The notes under the pieces were generated by a model. The model was given only the letters and a program-made list of their open reading frames with translations, made no database searches and was not told where the DNA came from. The translations under genes were made by a program, and so were the position numbers. From Filosporella fistucella (Eukaryota > Ascomycota > Leotiomycetes > Helotiales): a stretch of 64,000 nt of DNA. Shown one piece after another: positions 47,591 to 58,187 of this stretch; within the stretch, counting starts at the first letter, position 1, and every line of letters begins with the position of its first letter. The stretch covers positions 806,001 through 870,000 of the forward strand of contig JAQJZZ010000020.1 of the NCBI GenBank assembly GCA_030077755.1, given 5' to 3'.

Positions 47591-48672
47591 ATGGTAATGT
47601 GAAGTGTTGGTTTTATGAAGGCCATGAACTAATTGCTTTGTAGTCGAAACAATACCTGACAACGCATACGATTGATGATGGTATTTATACTTTGCCCCTC
47701 ATCTTCAATACTCAAGCTGATCACTCAAGCTCACGTCACCGATATCTTCTCCCTCGCGGTAACAAGAACTCAGATACTCTCGGCCTCTGGTGCCTCATCA
47801 ATAAAGATCTACTCCACCACCTCACCCGACATTCCACTTGCGCAAACGCTCACAGGAGCCCACAAGCTAGGCTGCCACCATATTGTAACGTCACGGAACG
47901 GGCGAGTTGCTGCGAGCGCTGGGTTCGGAGGAGAAGTGAAGATATGGAATGTTTCTGAAGAAGGACAATGGGCGGAAGAGGGTAGTATTGTGGACGGCAA
48001 TAAGGCTGGGGAGATTTGGGCGATTGCTCTGAACGAGGACGGCCAATTTCTGGCTAGCACGACCTACGATGGAAGAATCAACGTTTGGGATCTGTCAGCT
48101 GGGCGAAAGAGGATCAGAGAATACGAGACGAAGGGAAGTTTTGGCATGTGTATCGACATGAGCCGGGATGGCAAGTTCACTGCAAGTGGGCATGAAAATG
48201 GTGGAGTTTATATTTTCAATAATGATACCGGCAGGATGCTATACTCGCTGCCAGGTAAGTCACTCGTTTCATTAATATGTTCAAGTGTTAACTTTACTTA
48301 GGTTTAGTGAAGCCAGTACGAACTGTAGCATTCTCTCCCGCTGGCACTAGACTTGCTGCCGCAGGCGATGCTAGAGTTATTGCATTGTACGATGTTCAAC
48401 ACGGCGAACAAGTGGCAAATCTCACCGGACACTCATCATGGATATTCTGTGTTGATTGGAGTGATACCGGAGAGTATTTACTCAGTGGATCATTTGATGG
48501 CAAGGTCAAGGTCTGGTCTATTGACACGAGGACCTGTGTTGCAACTCATAGCGAGACAGAGAAGACTCTATGGTGTGTGAAGTGGCTTCCAAAGACTGGA
48601 AAGAGTGAGGCTTTTGCAACCGCAGGTGCAAACAAGAGTATCTCATTCTACAGGGAGGCAACTGGAGGTTGA
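47591..48672 (+). CDS. SKI8: SKI8/WDR61-like WD40 protein
   Basis: A 311-aa WD40 protein in four coding exons: 47591-47593 (the ATG alone), 47644-47680, 47730-48254 and 48302-48672. The spliced N terminus is MSKQYLTTHTIDDAHVTDIF, the typical SKI8/REC14 start. WD-type repeats include GEVKIWNVSE, GRINVWDLSAG, GGVYIFNNDTG, VIALYDVQHGEQVANLTGHS and GKVKVWSIDTRTCVATHSETEKTL. Ski8 scaffolds the Ski complex, which feeds mRNA to the cytoplasmic exosome, and moonlights in meiotic recombination in several fungi; the animal homologue WDR61 also joins the Paf1 complex. Length and repeat number fit the family. The start codon directly abuts a GTAATG donor, so the first coding exon is three bases long. Confidence 0.93.
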
Positions 48673-49152
48673 TGGTACTGTAGTGAAGAGAAAAGTTGAA
48701 CCAGACTCGCTGGGTGGCGAAATCGTCCCCCATTTTGCTTAGACATCGTCTAGAAACACCGCAATACAGAGAGCTCTCGCAGGTGCTCGAAGTAGCAATG
48801 CAATTCGAGTTCAAATAACAATCAAGATCGGTTCATCAAAATTTGATATTTTCCACGTGCTTAGCATTGGATAATTGAAGATGGCAGGGATGCTTCGTAC
48901 CTGACTAAAAATATACCACTAAGCCATGTTGGGACGAACATTCAAGGGGAACGCGATCCTTCAGAATCTCTATACACGATATTCTGACTTCACTGCATTT
49001 CGTCGTCGACACTTCTGTTTGTTTCTTCAGTCATTCTTTTGGCATCACGCTCATTTTCGCCTCACCGTCCTTCGACAGCCAAATCGCCTTCTTCCTTCCT
49101 CCGTTTAAGCTCAATCAAAACACTCGATACCCCAGCTTTTGTTTCTCTCACC
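48673..49152. other. Intergenic region between SKI8 and GPI protein gene
   Basis: 3' flank of SKI8 and a pyrimidine-rich leader before the ATG at 49153. I see no other gene or repeat. Confidence 0.55.
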
Positions 49153-49786
49153 ATGTACGCCTCCACAACCTTCGTTATCTCTGCCATCCTGGCTCTCGTC
49201 CGTGTAGCAGTTGCTACACCGCCAGCATGCTTGATTGCTGCAATGGGGTAGGTCATATACAAATCCTCGCCTTGACTCCTGCTCTAATATACCGGAAAGT
49301 GCCCAAACCAACCCTGCAGACCTCAAAGCCCTTTGCGGTACCCTCGAATCACAAGTTGTTGGAAATATCACTGAAAAGTGCTCTGGGGATGCTGAATCTG
49401 CTGCCATCAGCGTTTACGCCGCTACATGCCTTGCCTCCCAATCCGTCACAATCTGTATGCGAATTCTACATCCCAAGAGGGATTACCCTTGACTAATTGT
49501 CAATTAGCTATCACATCCTCTGCCTCAAGCACACGAACCGGATCTGTAACTGCTAAGACTACCGGCACTAACTCACAAGCAACGGGCGCTGCTACGTAAG
49601 TTGTTCTTTAAAGTAGTGAAATATCTGGATCTAATAAAGCTCAGGACTACTGGAACTGCAAAGGTCACCGGCACCGCTACAGGGACCGCTGCCTCTTCAA
49701 CTGGTACAAGTGGCGCGGGTTCAAACTCTCCGCAATATGCTATGGCTATACTTGCTGCTGGCGTTGCTGGTCAATATCTGCTGTGA
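49153..49786 (+). CDS. Cysteine-rich GPI-anchored cell-surface protein
   Basis: A 159-aa protein in four exons (49153-49247, 49300-49454, 49508-49595, 49645-49786), introns of 49-53 bp. It has a signal peptide (FVISAILALVRVAVAT), then a small domain with four cysteines (PPACLIAAMGAQTNPADLKA, LCG, EKCSG, YAATC), a Ser/Thr/Gly-rich stalk (TGTAKVTGTATGTAASSTG), and a hydrophobic C terminus (AMAILAAGVAGQYLL) after small residues, as in a GPI signal. The Cys spacing resembles CFEM-related fungal wall proteins but has fewer than the eight cysteines that define CFEM. It is likely attached to the cell wall or plasma membrane. Expression and ligand cannot be read from the sequence. Confidence 0.87.
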
Positions 49787-49995
49787 TGAAATGTGCGCTG
49801 GGTGTGGATATTGTATGATGGAAGAGAAGAATGTATTGCGTATACCATGAGCTTCAGGATTTATTCATTTGATTGAAACGTGCATTGGGAGTTAGACTGG
49901 GAATGTACCAAGATGCGCTGTGCCAGGGATTTTGTGAATTTCAAAGGAGCATGAAACATTAAATGGTTTTGACCTGCGTCTGCATTGGATATGCT

Positions 49996-50931
49996 TCAAG
50001 GCTCTAGTAGAGCTTCTACGCCTTTTCTGAGAGCGGTTCTCTTATTCTCCTCCCACTGAATCCAGGCCATGCCCTGCAACAAACAATCCGCCAGGTCATC
50101 CAATTTTCCCATTTTCTCCTCTGCTTCTTCAGTTAAGGGGATTTTCTTCCTTTCTCGGCCTGACCCTCGATCCCATTTATCTCTGTAGGCTTTGGCCATC
50201 TTCTCCACGCCCTCGTTTCCACATACCACCATATCCTCACTCTGTAACCAAGTTCTCACCAAATCAATTTTTAATCCTTTATTCTTAATTTTGGCACTCT
50301 TGCTCTTCCTCTCCTTTTTACTAACTTCCTTCCCTTCCTCTTCCTCGCCCAACCAGAACGGCCCAACTTTTCCCGGTAGAACAGTCTGTACACTGCCCTC
50401 CCATACTCCTTCCTCCTTCAATGTAGTCAATACAGCATGCAAAATCGACTCGAACATATTGACTCGAATTGTCCACTCCAATATATGTTTCGAGCCCATG
50501 GATCTAAACCGCTGTCTCTCTATCAATACATGCGTAGGATTCTCAGCCAACAACCGTGTCCGAAGGAGAGTGTAGGCGATCGCAGACAGAGTCGCTGGAT
50601 CAAAAGCTTCTTTCACAATTGGTACACTTGCATCCTCTGATTTAGTTGGTGCAGTTGAGACAGCAAGTCTGTGCCATGCTCGAATGGAAGGTCTAAAGTC
50701 TGCTTTCTTCGCTCCCTTTGCAGTTACATCCAAGATACAGTATGCTAGATTTCGGATGCCCATATCTATACTGAGAATCCGGGCGGGCGAAGCATTTCGA
50801 GGAGTCGCGGCGACTTCATCGAGGATACGACGCGTGAGGATTGGCTTTGTACCGGTAGTTGAGATGCCACATTTGAAAGCCAGGAGTTTGAGTTGCGTGA
50901 GCTTGAGGGTGGTGGGGATTGTGAGGGCCAT
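49996..50931 (-). CDS. CCE1: Mitochondrial Holliday-junction resolvase (CCE1/YDC2)
   Basis: An intronless 311-aa protein. The N-terminal 45 residues (TLKLTQLKLLAFKCGISTTG..PILTRRILDEV) form a SAP-like DNA-binding helix pair, followed by the RNase H-fold nuclease: ARILSIDMGIRNLAYC (D56), LIERQRFRSMGSKHILEWTI (Glu after LI) and MGKLDDLADCLLQG near the C terminus (Asp residues). These match the Asp/Glu/Asp/Asp metal-binding set of S. pombe Ydc2 and yeast Cce1, which resolve recombination junctions in mitochondrial DNA. A Lys/Glu-rich insertion (about 205-230) lies between the second and third catalytic strands. No strong presequence precedes the SAP motif. It converges with the GPI protein gene, 210 bp apart. 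Confidence 0.94.
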   Translation of the reverse strand: MALTIPTTLKLTQLKLLAFKCGISTTGTKPILTRRILDEVAATPRNASPARILSIDMGIRNLAYCILDVTAKGAKKADFRPSIRAWHRLAVSTAPTKSEDASVPIVKEAFDPATLSAIAYTLLRTRLLAENPTHVLIERQRFRSMGSKHILEWTIRVNMFESILHAVLTTLKEEGVWEGSVQTVLPGKVGPFWLGEEEEGKEVSKKERKSKSAKIKNKGLKIDLVRTWLQSEDMVVCGNEGVEKMAKAYRDKWDRGSGRERKKIPLTEEAEEKMGKLDDLADCLLQGMAWIQWEENKRTALRKGVEALLEP

Positions 50932-52224
50932 TCATTGTTGTTTAGAGAAGAAGTTGGGTTTGATGGGATGGAAGTGAAACGGGAGCGCGTTGCAAGGCTG
51001 AGATTGAGAGACGAGGCTGACGAGGCTGTGACTCCCGAGATGAGTGACGGAAGGAAGAATATAGCCGTTGGGTAAGGAATTGGGAAACATTTCAGACAGC
51101 TTTAACGCAGCATTAAACCTCAATGAGAATGATTTTGGTCGATTGGATTTCCAATTGGGATCTGGATAGAGTTGAACTGGTGATATATTGATATGATTCC
51201 GGAACTCATCACTTCTCACATCACACGCAATGATCGCTGTCGATACAGGATCTTTGGTATTAAGCTGTCAATCACGGATTTCCGTCATAAGGACTCATAA
51301 TTGTACAGTTTCGGACCTCAAATTGTTTTGGGGGCTTGTATTGCTTCATCAATGTTCCCGAACCTGTAGTTCCGTAGGGGCCAAGATTCACTCCTCCAAA
51401 AGAAACCTTTCATGGGATTTTCTGGACAGAAAATCCCAACTGTCAAGTTCCAATTCTAATTTCAGACATTTGATAGTAGTCAGCAGAGCTATGGGAGTTA
51501 ATTGACCACATATCCGACTCAGCTCCTCACGGAAGCACAGTCGTAATATCAGGCCATCCAAGAAAATCCAAGCAGCCACTTTGTCTTAGATATATTTATT
51601 TCAGATCATCACTGAGAAAAATATCGGAATTGATGACCCGGAATTCTCCACGTCAAGTGTGTTGCATGACCTTCCGTCTTCCGAAGCTCGGGATCACCAT
51701 ATTTCCCTTGACTTCATGCGTTCGACGTGGGGTTTGCTGGAAGAATGACGGCTGAATAGGGTTTCCTTCTATGCAGCCTGCCCACACTTGGTAGATCATT
51801 GTGGCTATGCTCAAACGAATGTAAATCTTGGGCCGGTAGAAATCGAAGGCATGTAGCATAGAAATCGTGTTACATCAATGTTGCAGAAGACTTGGTCATG
51901 ATACTTTTTTCGGGGAGAATTTCAAGATTCCATCTCGTGTTAGAAGTCACAATCATTCAGATATCAGGTGAGTCAAATACGTCTTATAAGTAAACATTGG
52001 GGGTAATTTGTTGTCTATAAAATCCGAACCACAGTAAGAATGAAAAAGTTTATGAACGCCGATACGGAATGCAATAAAGGTATCCATTCATCGGACTATT
52101 AAAGAGCATCCCTCATACGAGCCTGTCATATATATACCACCATCGAAACTCCGCGTCAAGCCTCTCAACGGCGACGCTGGATATCTTCCTTGTAAGCATG
52201 TGAACGTGTCGCTTGTCGGGATAT
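50932..52224. other. Intergenic region upstream of CCE1
   Basis: CCE1 leader and promoter, then 3' flank of the cupredoxin gene. Frames of 60-90 codons occur on both strands without motifs. I see no RNA gene or repeat. Confidence 0.5.
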
Positions 52225-53278
52225 TTATGCTTCGAGTGCAGCCATTGGCATAGCGCCTGAAATAGGGTTAATTTGGGTCTGATTGAATTGGTTCTGAAGC
52301 TTACCTGACATGCCACCAAAAGCACCAAGACCTTGAGCAGCGTTGGGGAATGCAGCAACACCGCAAAGGCATTGGCATGAGCAAGCACCACCAGAATTGA
52401 CAGTTCCGGCTCCAACAGCCATTGTTGGTGCACCAGCTGCTACGGATGCGGTTGCTGCGGGAGGAGGAGCAGCAGCCGAAGCAGCAGGAGCTGGAGTTCC
52501 TCCTACAATAACAGCGGTAGTTCCAGTACCGTTAGACTTGACAGCCAGTTGCTTGAATTCGACTGCGGTCTTGGTTGAGTTGGAAGCATTGATTGAGAAG
52601 ACCATTCCCTTTCCACAGTGTCCCTTTTGTCTGCAGTAGAACCCTTGTAGAAGTTAGAATATGGCAATCGACAACAAATGGGGTACGTACATAATGGAGT
52701 GGCGACAGTCACTTGCATAGCCATCTTTGGCGCAGTAAGGATGTCAGTGCCATTTGGATTGGGCATGAAACCGGAATCCATTCCACCAGCAAGTTTATTG
52801 CAGGGTGTGTCGAAGGCAGATTGGGTGACGGTGTGGTTGACGGACAAGAACGAGAATTCGACCATGTCTCCCACCGCGGCAGCTATAGACTCGGGTTGAA
52901 ATGTTAAGAGACCTGGTCCTCCTACAGTGACCTTGAAAGTTGTCAGAAGCGGCTTCGGTAGTGGAGAGAGATGCTAAGACTTACTTTATGGGTAGCTCCT
53001 GCTGCCACCGCCCCGCCAGCGCCGGTTGCTATTGACATGGCTGAGTTCAAAGTAGTTGTAGCTGCATTGTTTCCTGGGTTCACCCAGATGATAATGATTT
53101 CCGTTATCTGAGCGTTTGATCCGGCGGCGTTCACAACGACATTGCCTGCACCCTTTCCTGTCCCGAGTTGAACTGCCTCCTCGGCTTTCACTGCTCCACG
53201 AGCAACCAAATCGGCGTGTAACGAACCAGCCAACGCCAAAGGCGCGGCGCAAATTGCTGTGATGGCGGAGAATCTCAT
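52225..53278 (-). CDS. Secreted cupredoxin-like Ser/Ala-rich protein
   Basis: A 301-aa protein in four exons (53278-52985, 52931-52691, 52643-52305, 52256-52225). A signal peptide (FSAITAICAAPLALAGS) is followed by a short pro-like stretch and a cupredoxin domain: VTVGGPGLLTFQPESIAAAVG, DMVEFSFLSVNHTVTQSAF, PCNKL, then PLWFYCRQKGHCGKGMVFSIN. The His and Cys of a type 1 copper site are present (SVNHTVTQS; YCRQKGHCGKGM). This type is found in fungal extracellular Ser-rich proteins. The C-terminal 100 residues are Ala/Pro-rich with a CSCQCLCG cluster. The last intron (48 bp, GTAAGC...TTTCAG) has no stop and keeps frame, so retention would give a 317-aa form. The other introns are 53 and 47 bp. 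Confidence 0.88.
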
Positions 53279-54471
53279 GATGATATATTATAATAGGATA
53301 TTGAAGTCGTAAAATGGTATTGCAAAAAGACACAAAAGACCGCACTGCGGAAGAGCTGAACTATCAAAGTTGTCGTGGCTTAACAGTAGTGATCGTAAAT
53401 GAAGCTGTTTGTAGATAGCCAGATGGCGAGTGCCTGCTCGTGATGATGAAAAGCTGGAAATAAAATACGGAAGTGAATGAGTGTGTTCACGGCAAGACGA
53501 ATGAAGAAGAGAGAATAGAATAGAGTCTTGGGGATAGTGAGATATTAAAGCAAGCATGAAATTGCTAGAAAGGGGACGGATGGCAAATCCTCTTGGTCTC
53601 CACGGCAGGATACCCTGGAGCGAAACAGGACAAGCTGTGGCCGGAGACCTCCTCGTCCGGTCATGTAGGCCAGCCAAACGGCATTGTGCTTGGGATGGAT
53701 TTTGCTGCGATATCCAGCTCAAGATTTCATTTTCATCCCGGAGCCAGGAGGGCTCAATTGCTGGGCACGGCGCGCGTGGTGGTTGATGCTTCATGGAGCC
53801 GAGTGTTCTCGGACATGCATTGTTTTAAAGTTCGTCCCAGAGTCGTCTCACATCCCAATGGGGGCGGCTTTGACAAGGGGCTATGACAACGCCACGTTTC
53901 GCGACAGGGACACAACTATCAAATATCGATGGGATAAGGCTAGATTCTGCGCCGAAAGATCAGATTTCTACCTGCCATCCCATTAATAACTTCACAATGA
54001 GACGGAGCAAAGTGGGCGAGCTGAGCTGATAAAGTATTTTTTCCACCAAATCGTTCTGATGTTGGGTAGTTGAGAAAAGAAGAACGATGCAATTCTCGAA
54101 AAATGGTAGTTGGCGCCGTATTTGTGACCCCATAATTAGCCATATCGCCGACTTTAAGTTTAATTGATTGATGCTTCTTTTGGAGGCCTTCTGTCCGACC
54201 CACGAGAACGCCTCAAGCCAAAATTCATGCCAAGACTCGTCGAGAAAGAACCCCAAACAACAGACAAGGGCGCGTATCCACGTAATCTGAAGTCTTGAAA
54301 CGGCCCATACCCTGACGCTTTGTTTCTTCTTCTCAAAATTTGAACCTATCCCATGTCTTTGACATCTGTCAAAAGTAAACGTTCGCTTGGACCAATTCGG
54401 GACGGACATACTTTCGGATGGTCCAAACTGTCGATGTCACAGGTGCTCGGGTCAAGTCTGAAGAATCCATC
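53279..54471. other. Intergenic region between cupredoxin and SMN genes
   Basis: Contains the cupredoxin promoter. Overlapping frames on both strands (60-170 codons) are not supported by motifs. No RNA gene or repeat is seen. Confidence 0.5.
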
Positions 54472-55211
54472 TCATGCTTCATGCTTGGCATGCAAGCTTG
54501 TTTTCCCCTGCTGACCTTCATACAGTCCCGTGTAGTAGCCAGCATAGTACCAGGACATCAAAAGATTCTTCAGGCCTTCATCATGAACTGCATTAACCAA
54601 TACTCTTTAGTTGTGGCTCTGTCATTCTCCACTCGGGATGTTTGTCTCACCTTGACCGATAAGATGCTCTGGCAAAGCTGGTGATCTCTCTAGAGGCTGA
54701 TCCGGGACCGGGTGCTTGACCTTCACCTAAAATCAGACAAGACTTAGCAATGGGTCGCATAAACAGTGCCAAGGGATCTCATCAGGGAGACATCTATCTT
54801 TGGATCTTGGATCTACGTACTTGGACCTTTTCCTCAGCTGATTTTATGTCATTATGGGCTGTTTCTTCGGGCAATGCACCCGCAGGATGTAGATCGTTGT
54901 CGAGCGGGTCACTGAGTGCTTCACCCTCATAATCCATCGTTGTGCCACTTGTACTGTGAGTTAAGAAAGACACAAAGGTTGGGGGAAAACCATACGCTGC
55001 TGAATTTGTAGCGTCTTGCGTCAGGACTTCGTCGACATTTTCTCCACGAGCTTTCATGCTATGGTATTTCTATGCCAACATCAGCTAGAGGTCCTCCAAG
55101 ATAACAGATGAGATTATGTACTTTGTATTCTTCAAGAGCATCATTCCAAGAGTTTACAAGTGCCGAATCATCCCAAATCTCTGCGTGGGACGTGCCACCA
55201 TTCAAGGACAT
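54472..55211 (-). CDS. SMN (survival motor neuron) orthologue, Tudor-less
   Basis: A 162-aa protein in five small exons: 55211-55122, 55069-54996, 54953-54821, 54726-54651 and 54587-54472. The N terminus has the Gemin2-binding helix (EIWDDSALVNSWNDALEEYK, 11-30). The C terminus has the YG box, LLMSWYYAGYYTGLYEGQQ (133-151), with glycines four apart (141, 145, 149), the SMN oligomerisation zipper. The middle is Pro/Asp-rich and has no Tudor domain, as in S. pombe SMN (Yab8). SMN with Gemin2 loads Sm rings on spliceosomal snRNAs. All introns (52, 42, 94 and 63 bp) restore phase. The 42-bp second intron is a multiple of three without a stop, so its removal is less certain. The fourth exon (KHPVPDQPLERSPALPEHLI) depends on splice-site choice. 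Confidence 0.88.
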
Positions 55212-56527
55212 CTTGGATGAAACTTTTCGTTCTGGAAATTCGATGTCGAGTAAGGGACGGGTTAGGATAAGTTGAACTGGAACCGAAATCTAAGTCGAGG
55301 GCACCTAGGTCAAGCTTTAGCGAAATTCAACTGGCAAATAGGTACCTACTTATGTGAGTTCCCGGTAGAGCAGCAACACCTTATCACGCAACGATGTTAA
55401 ACACATACTCGCAATCTTCGATAATTTCGGCTCAACAATATATCTATTCATAGCTCCGAAGGATATGCTGCACTATCAAAGATCCCCTCCTGGATTTGAA
55501 TTGCAACATCGGATGTAAGTTATGTTCACGTGATTGAAACTTATGGTTCCTTTGTAAACATCTATCTACTTAACTTAATTGGAGGTAGATCTTGTTGACA
55601 TACTATCCACATTTATACGGGAGATTCCCATCTACCTGCTGACCTATTCATATCCTGATCACACCCTAATAGCCCACGACTTCAAAGCAACATTCCGTTC
55701 ATCTCACAAACATAATGTGTACTTCTGGTCTTAGAGGTACGCGTCTCCATTACTCCAGTCTATATATGGTTGCCTGCTCCCCAAAATGTGTCTTTCTCCG
55801 GTTTTGAACGCGAGAAGCATTTTGTGGCCCTGTTCTGAAATCATCGAGATTGTCCTTTCCTACCACGAAAAAATCATTGCGTGGTTACGACAAACAATCC
55901 ATATTCGCATCAATAACGGTGGAACTATTCCCATAGGACGACTTGGTAATCTGATATAGACAACCCAAGGACATAGCATCAAGGAACAAATTTCGTAATA
56001 TATAGTTACAATGCTGGTGATGGCTAACAGACGCACTCCGATGAAGGTGCAATGACCACGAACCCGCAAGCGATGGGATGAAATTTAATGTAGAAGTTAT
56101 ACGCAGAAGAACGAAGGAATGCGAAGAGAAATAGCCAGGAACTTAGACAAGAACGCATCTCATTTCTAAACTCGTGAGATCGTCTAGGCTGCGCCTATTC
56201 TCAGTGCCGTGTGTGTGGTTCTAATAGATGGAAAACCATTGTAGAGGCACCTAGCCCATTGGATTTCCCGCCCCAGACATTCCATCGAACTCTCAGAGAA
56301 AGCAACTGATTCTCTCGTTTTCGCATTCCGTCAGAACAGTTCTGTTGTTGAGTTCTGCGCGACTGGTGCTGGTTGATCACCAGAGGAGGGGGCTAAACAT
56401 ACGCTAAACTGCTTTAGAGAACCACACCGCCAAAAACCGGCAATTCAAAAAATTATCTACAAAACTTTGTAACCCGCAGATACACAAAACAGATCGGTAC
56501 TCAACCAACGAGTCAAACACATTAACA
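55212..56527. other. Intergenic region between SMN and NOP15 genes (divergent)
   Basis: A shared promoter region. A possible mini-exon start (MCTSGLRG) at 55713 followed by a GTACGCG donor could open an unrecognised small gene, but I could not extend it. A 69-codon minus frame at 55860-56069 has no motif. No RNA gene is seen. Confidence 0.45.
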
Positions 56528-58187
56528 ATGGCAAAAGATATTCAATCAAAAAAGCGTAAAGGTAAGTCTCGCTCGCGTTAAATACTACCCAAATCTAATT
56601 CGCCATAGCTTCCGTCCCAGAGGTCGATGCAGTGAAAGTCAAGAAAACCAAGAAGGTCGTCGAAGAGACAGTTCCGGTCGTTGTCAAGAAGCGCAAAGGT
56701 TTTTACATCAACTTCCCTCCTCAGTGCATCATTGACATTCATCTATAGCTACGGAAGATCCAGCACCCAAAAATATCAAAAAGGCCAAAAATCCCAAGCC
56801 GATTGCCGAGTCCGCGAAGCAAGTAGCAATAACTGGGAAGGCTTTGGACGATGATGACGAGTCTGCTGGCTGTAGCGCTTCCACTAAGGAATCGAAAAAG
56901 AGTAAATCTGGGAAGGCGAAAGCGACGACAGAAGCAGCCAGCGAAAAGTCAAAGACCAATGGCAAATCAAAGACCAAAAACGCAGCCAAGTCCGCAGAAG
57001 TTGAAGAACTAAAACCTGTAGCAGAGGAAGAGAATGGTATAGACTCGGATTCGGATGGAAACTCTGAAATTGATGACCAAACTGAGGCTTTACTGAAAGG
57101 ATTCGAAAGCGAGGGTGATGAGGACGATGACTCGAATGAGGGAATGCCAGCCGGAGCACCGATCCCAGCACGAAAAGAACTCACTAAGAAGGAGGAAAAG
57201 AAATTGAAGAAGATTAAGGAATCAGGAGCTTCCGACAAACCCGGTGTTATTTTCATTGGACGCATCCCCCACGGTTTTTATGAGCACGAGATGAAGGAAT
57301 ATTTCAAGCAGTTTGGAAACATACTCAAGATTCGTCTGTCTCGAAACAAGCGCACTGGGGCCAGCCGGCACTTTGCCTGGATCCAATTCGAGTCTTCTAC
57401 CGTTGCAGATATTGTAGCTCGGACTATGGACAATTATCTCATGTTTGGTCATTTACTAAAAGTCAAACTTGTGCCAGAGGAGCAGGTTCACCCGGAACTT
57501 TTTAAAGGTGCAAACAAGCGTTTCAAGAAGGTACCATGGAACAAACTCGAGGGTCGCAAGCTTGAGCAGGGCAGGTCAGAGGAGGCCTGGGATCAACTTG
57601 CCACTAAAGAGGAAGGCCGACGCGCTGAAAAGGCCAAGAAGCTGAAAGAAATAGATTATGAGTTTGAGGCTCCAAAGATCAAGTCGGCTAAGGGTGTTGC
57701 GAAGAAGGATATTACCAAGGAGATTACCCAATCTAGCCCGGAAGGAGTCCCATCCATCGAAAGTGTACCAGCTGTTGAAGGCTCTGCTAAACCAAAGAAG
57801 AAGAAGGCAAAGGCACTGAACGAATTAACAAATGCGCCTGACGCTCCAGTGGACTCTGGGTCAAAGAAGTTAATCGAGGAGTCGGTGACTGCTCTGATTG
57901 AGGAAGTTGCTGAGAAGCCCAAGAAGTCAAAAAAGTCCAAGTCGACTGTTGTCACTGAGACCATTATTGAGGAAAATTCCACAAATGCCGAGGATTCTCT
58001 AGAGGCGAAATCGAAGAAGGATAGGAAGAAGACAGAGGTTTCAGTCGAAGCTTCTGTCTCCATTCCAGAAAAGAAATTGAAGACCAAGGAATCTAAGACT
58101 GTTCTGGTCGAATCGTCCACCCTCCCAGCCGAGGTCGAGAAGGTGAAGAAAAGCAAGAAGGCTAAGAAGGAGAAGATCCATGCCTAA
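56528..58187 (+). CDS. NOP15: Nucleolar RRM protein, NOP15/NIFK-like
   Basis: A 520-aa protein in three exons (56528-56561, 56609-56698, 56749-58187), introns 47 and 50 bp, both in phase with an Ala codon split at G|CT. The N-terminal 200 residues are Lys/Glu-rich and low complexity (KKTKKVVEE, KSKTNGKSKTK). The RRM (about 205-285) has RNP2-type VIFIGRIPHG and RNP1-type SRHFAWIQFE, followed by the NIFK/NOP15-specific extension MFGHLLKVKLVPEEQVHPEL and ANKRFKKVPWNKLEG. The C-terminal 220 residues are again acidic/basic repeats (KPKKSKKSK). Yeast Nop15 and human NIFK act in 60S pre-rRNA processing in the nucleolus; the long charged flanks are a feature of filamentous-fungus forms. Confidence 0.93.

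Noticed and set aside
56729..58156. Minus-strand ORFs of 95-178 codons
   Set aside because: They are antisense to the NOP15 Lys/Glu-rich coding exon, whose repetitive codons keep the opposite strand open.
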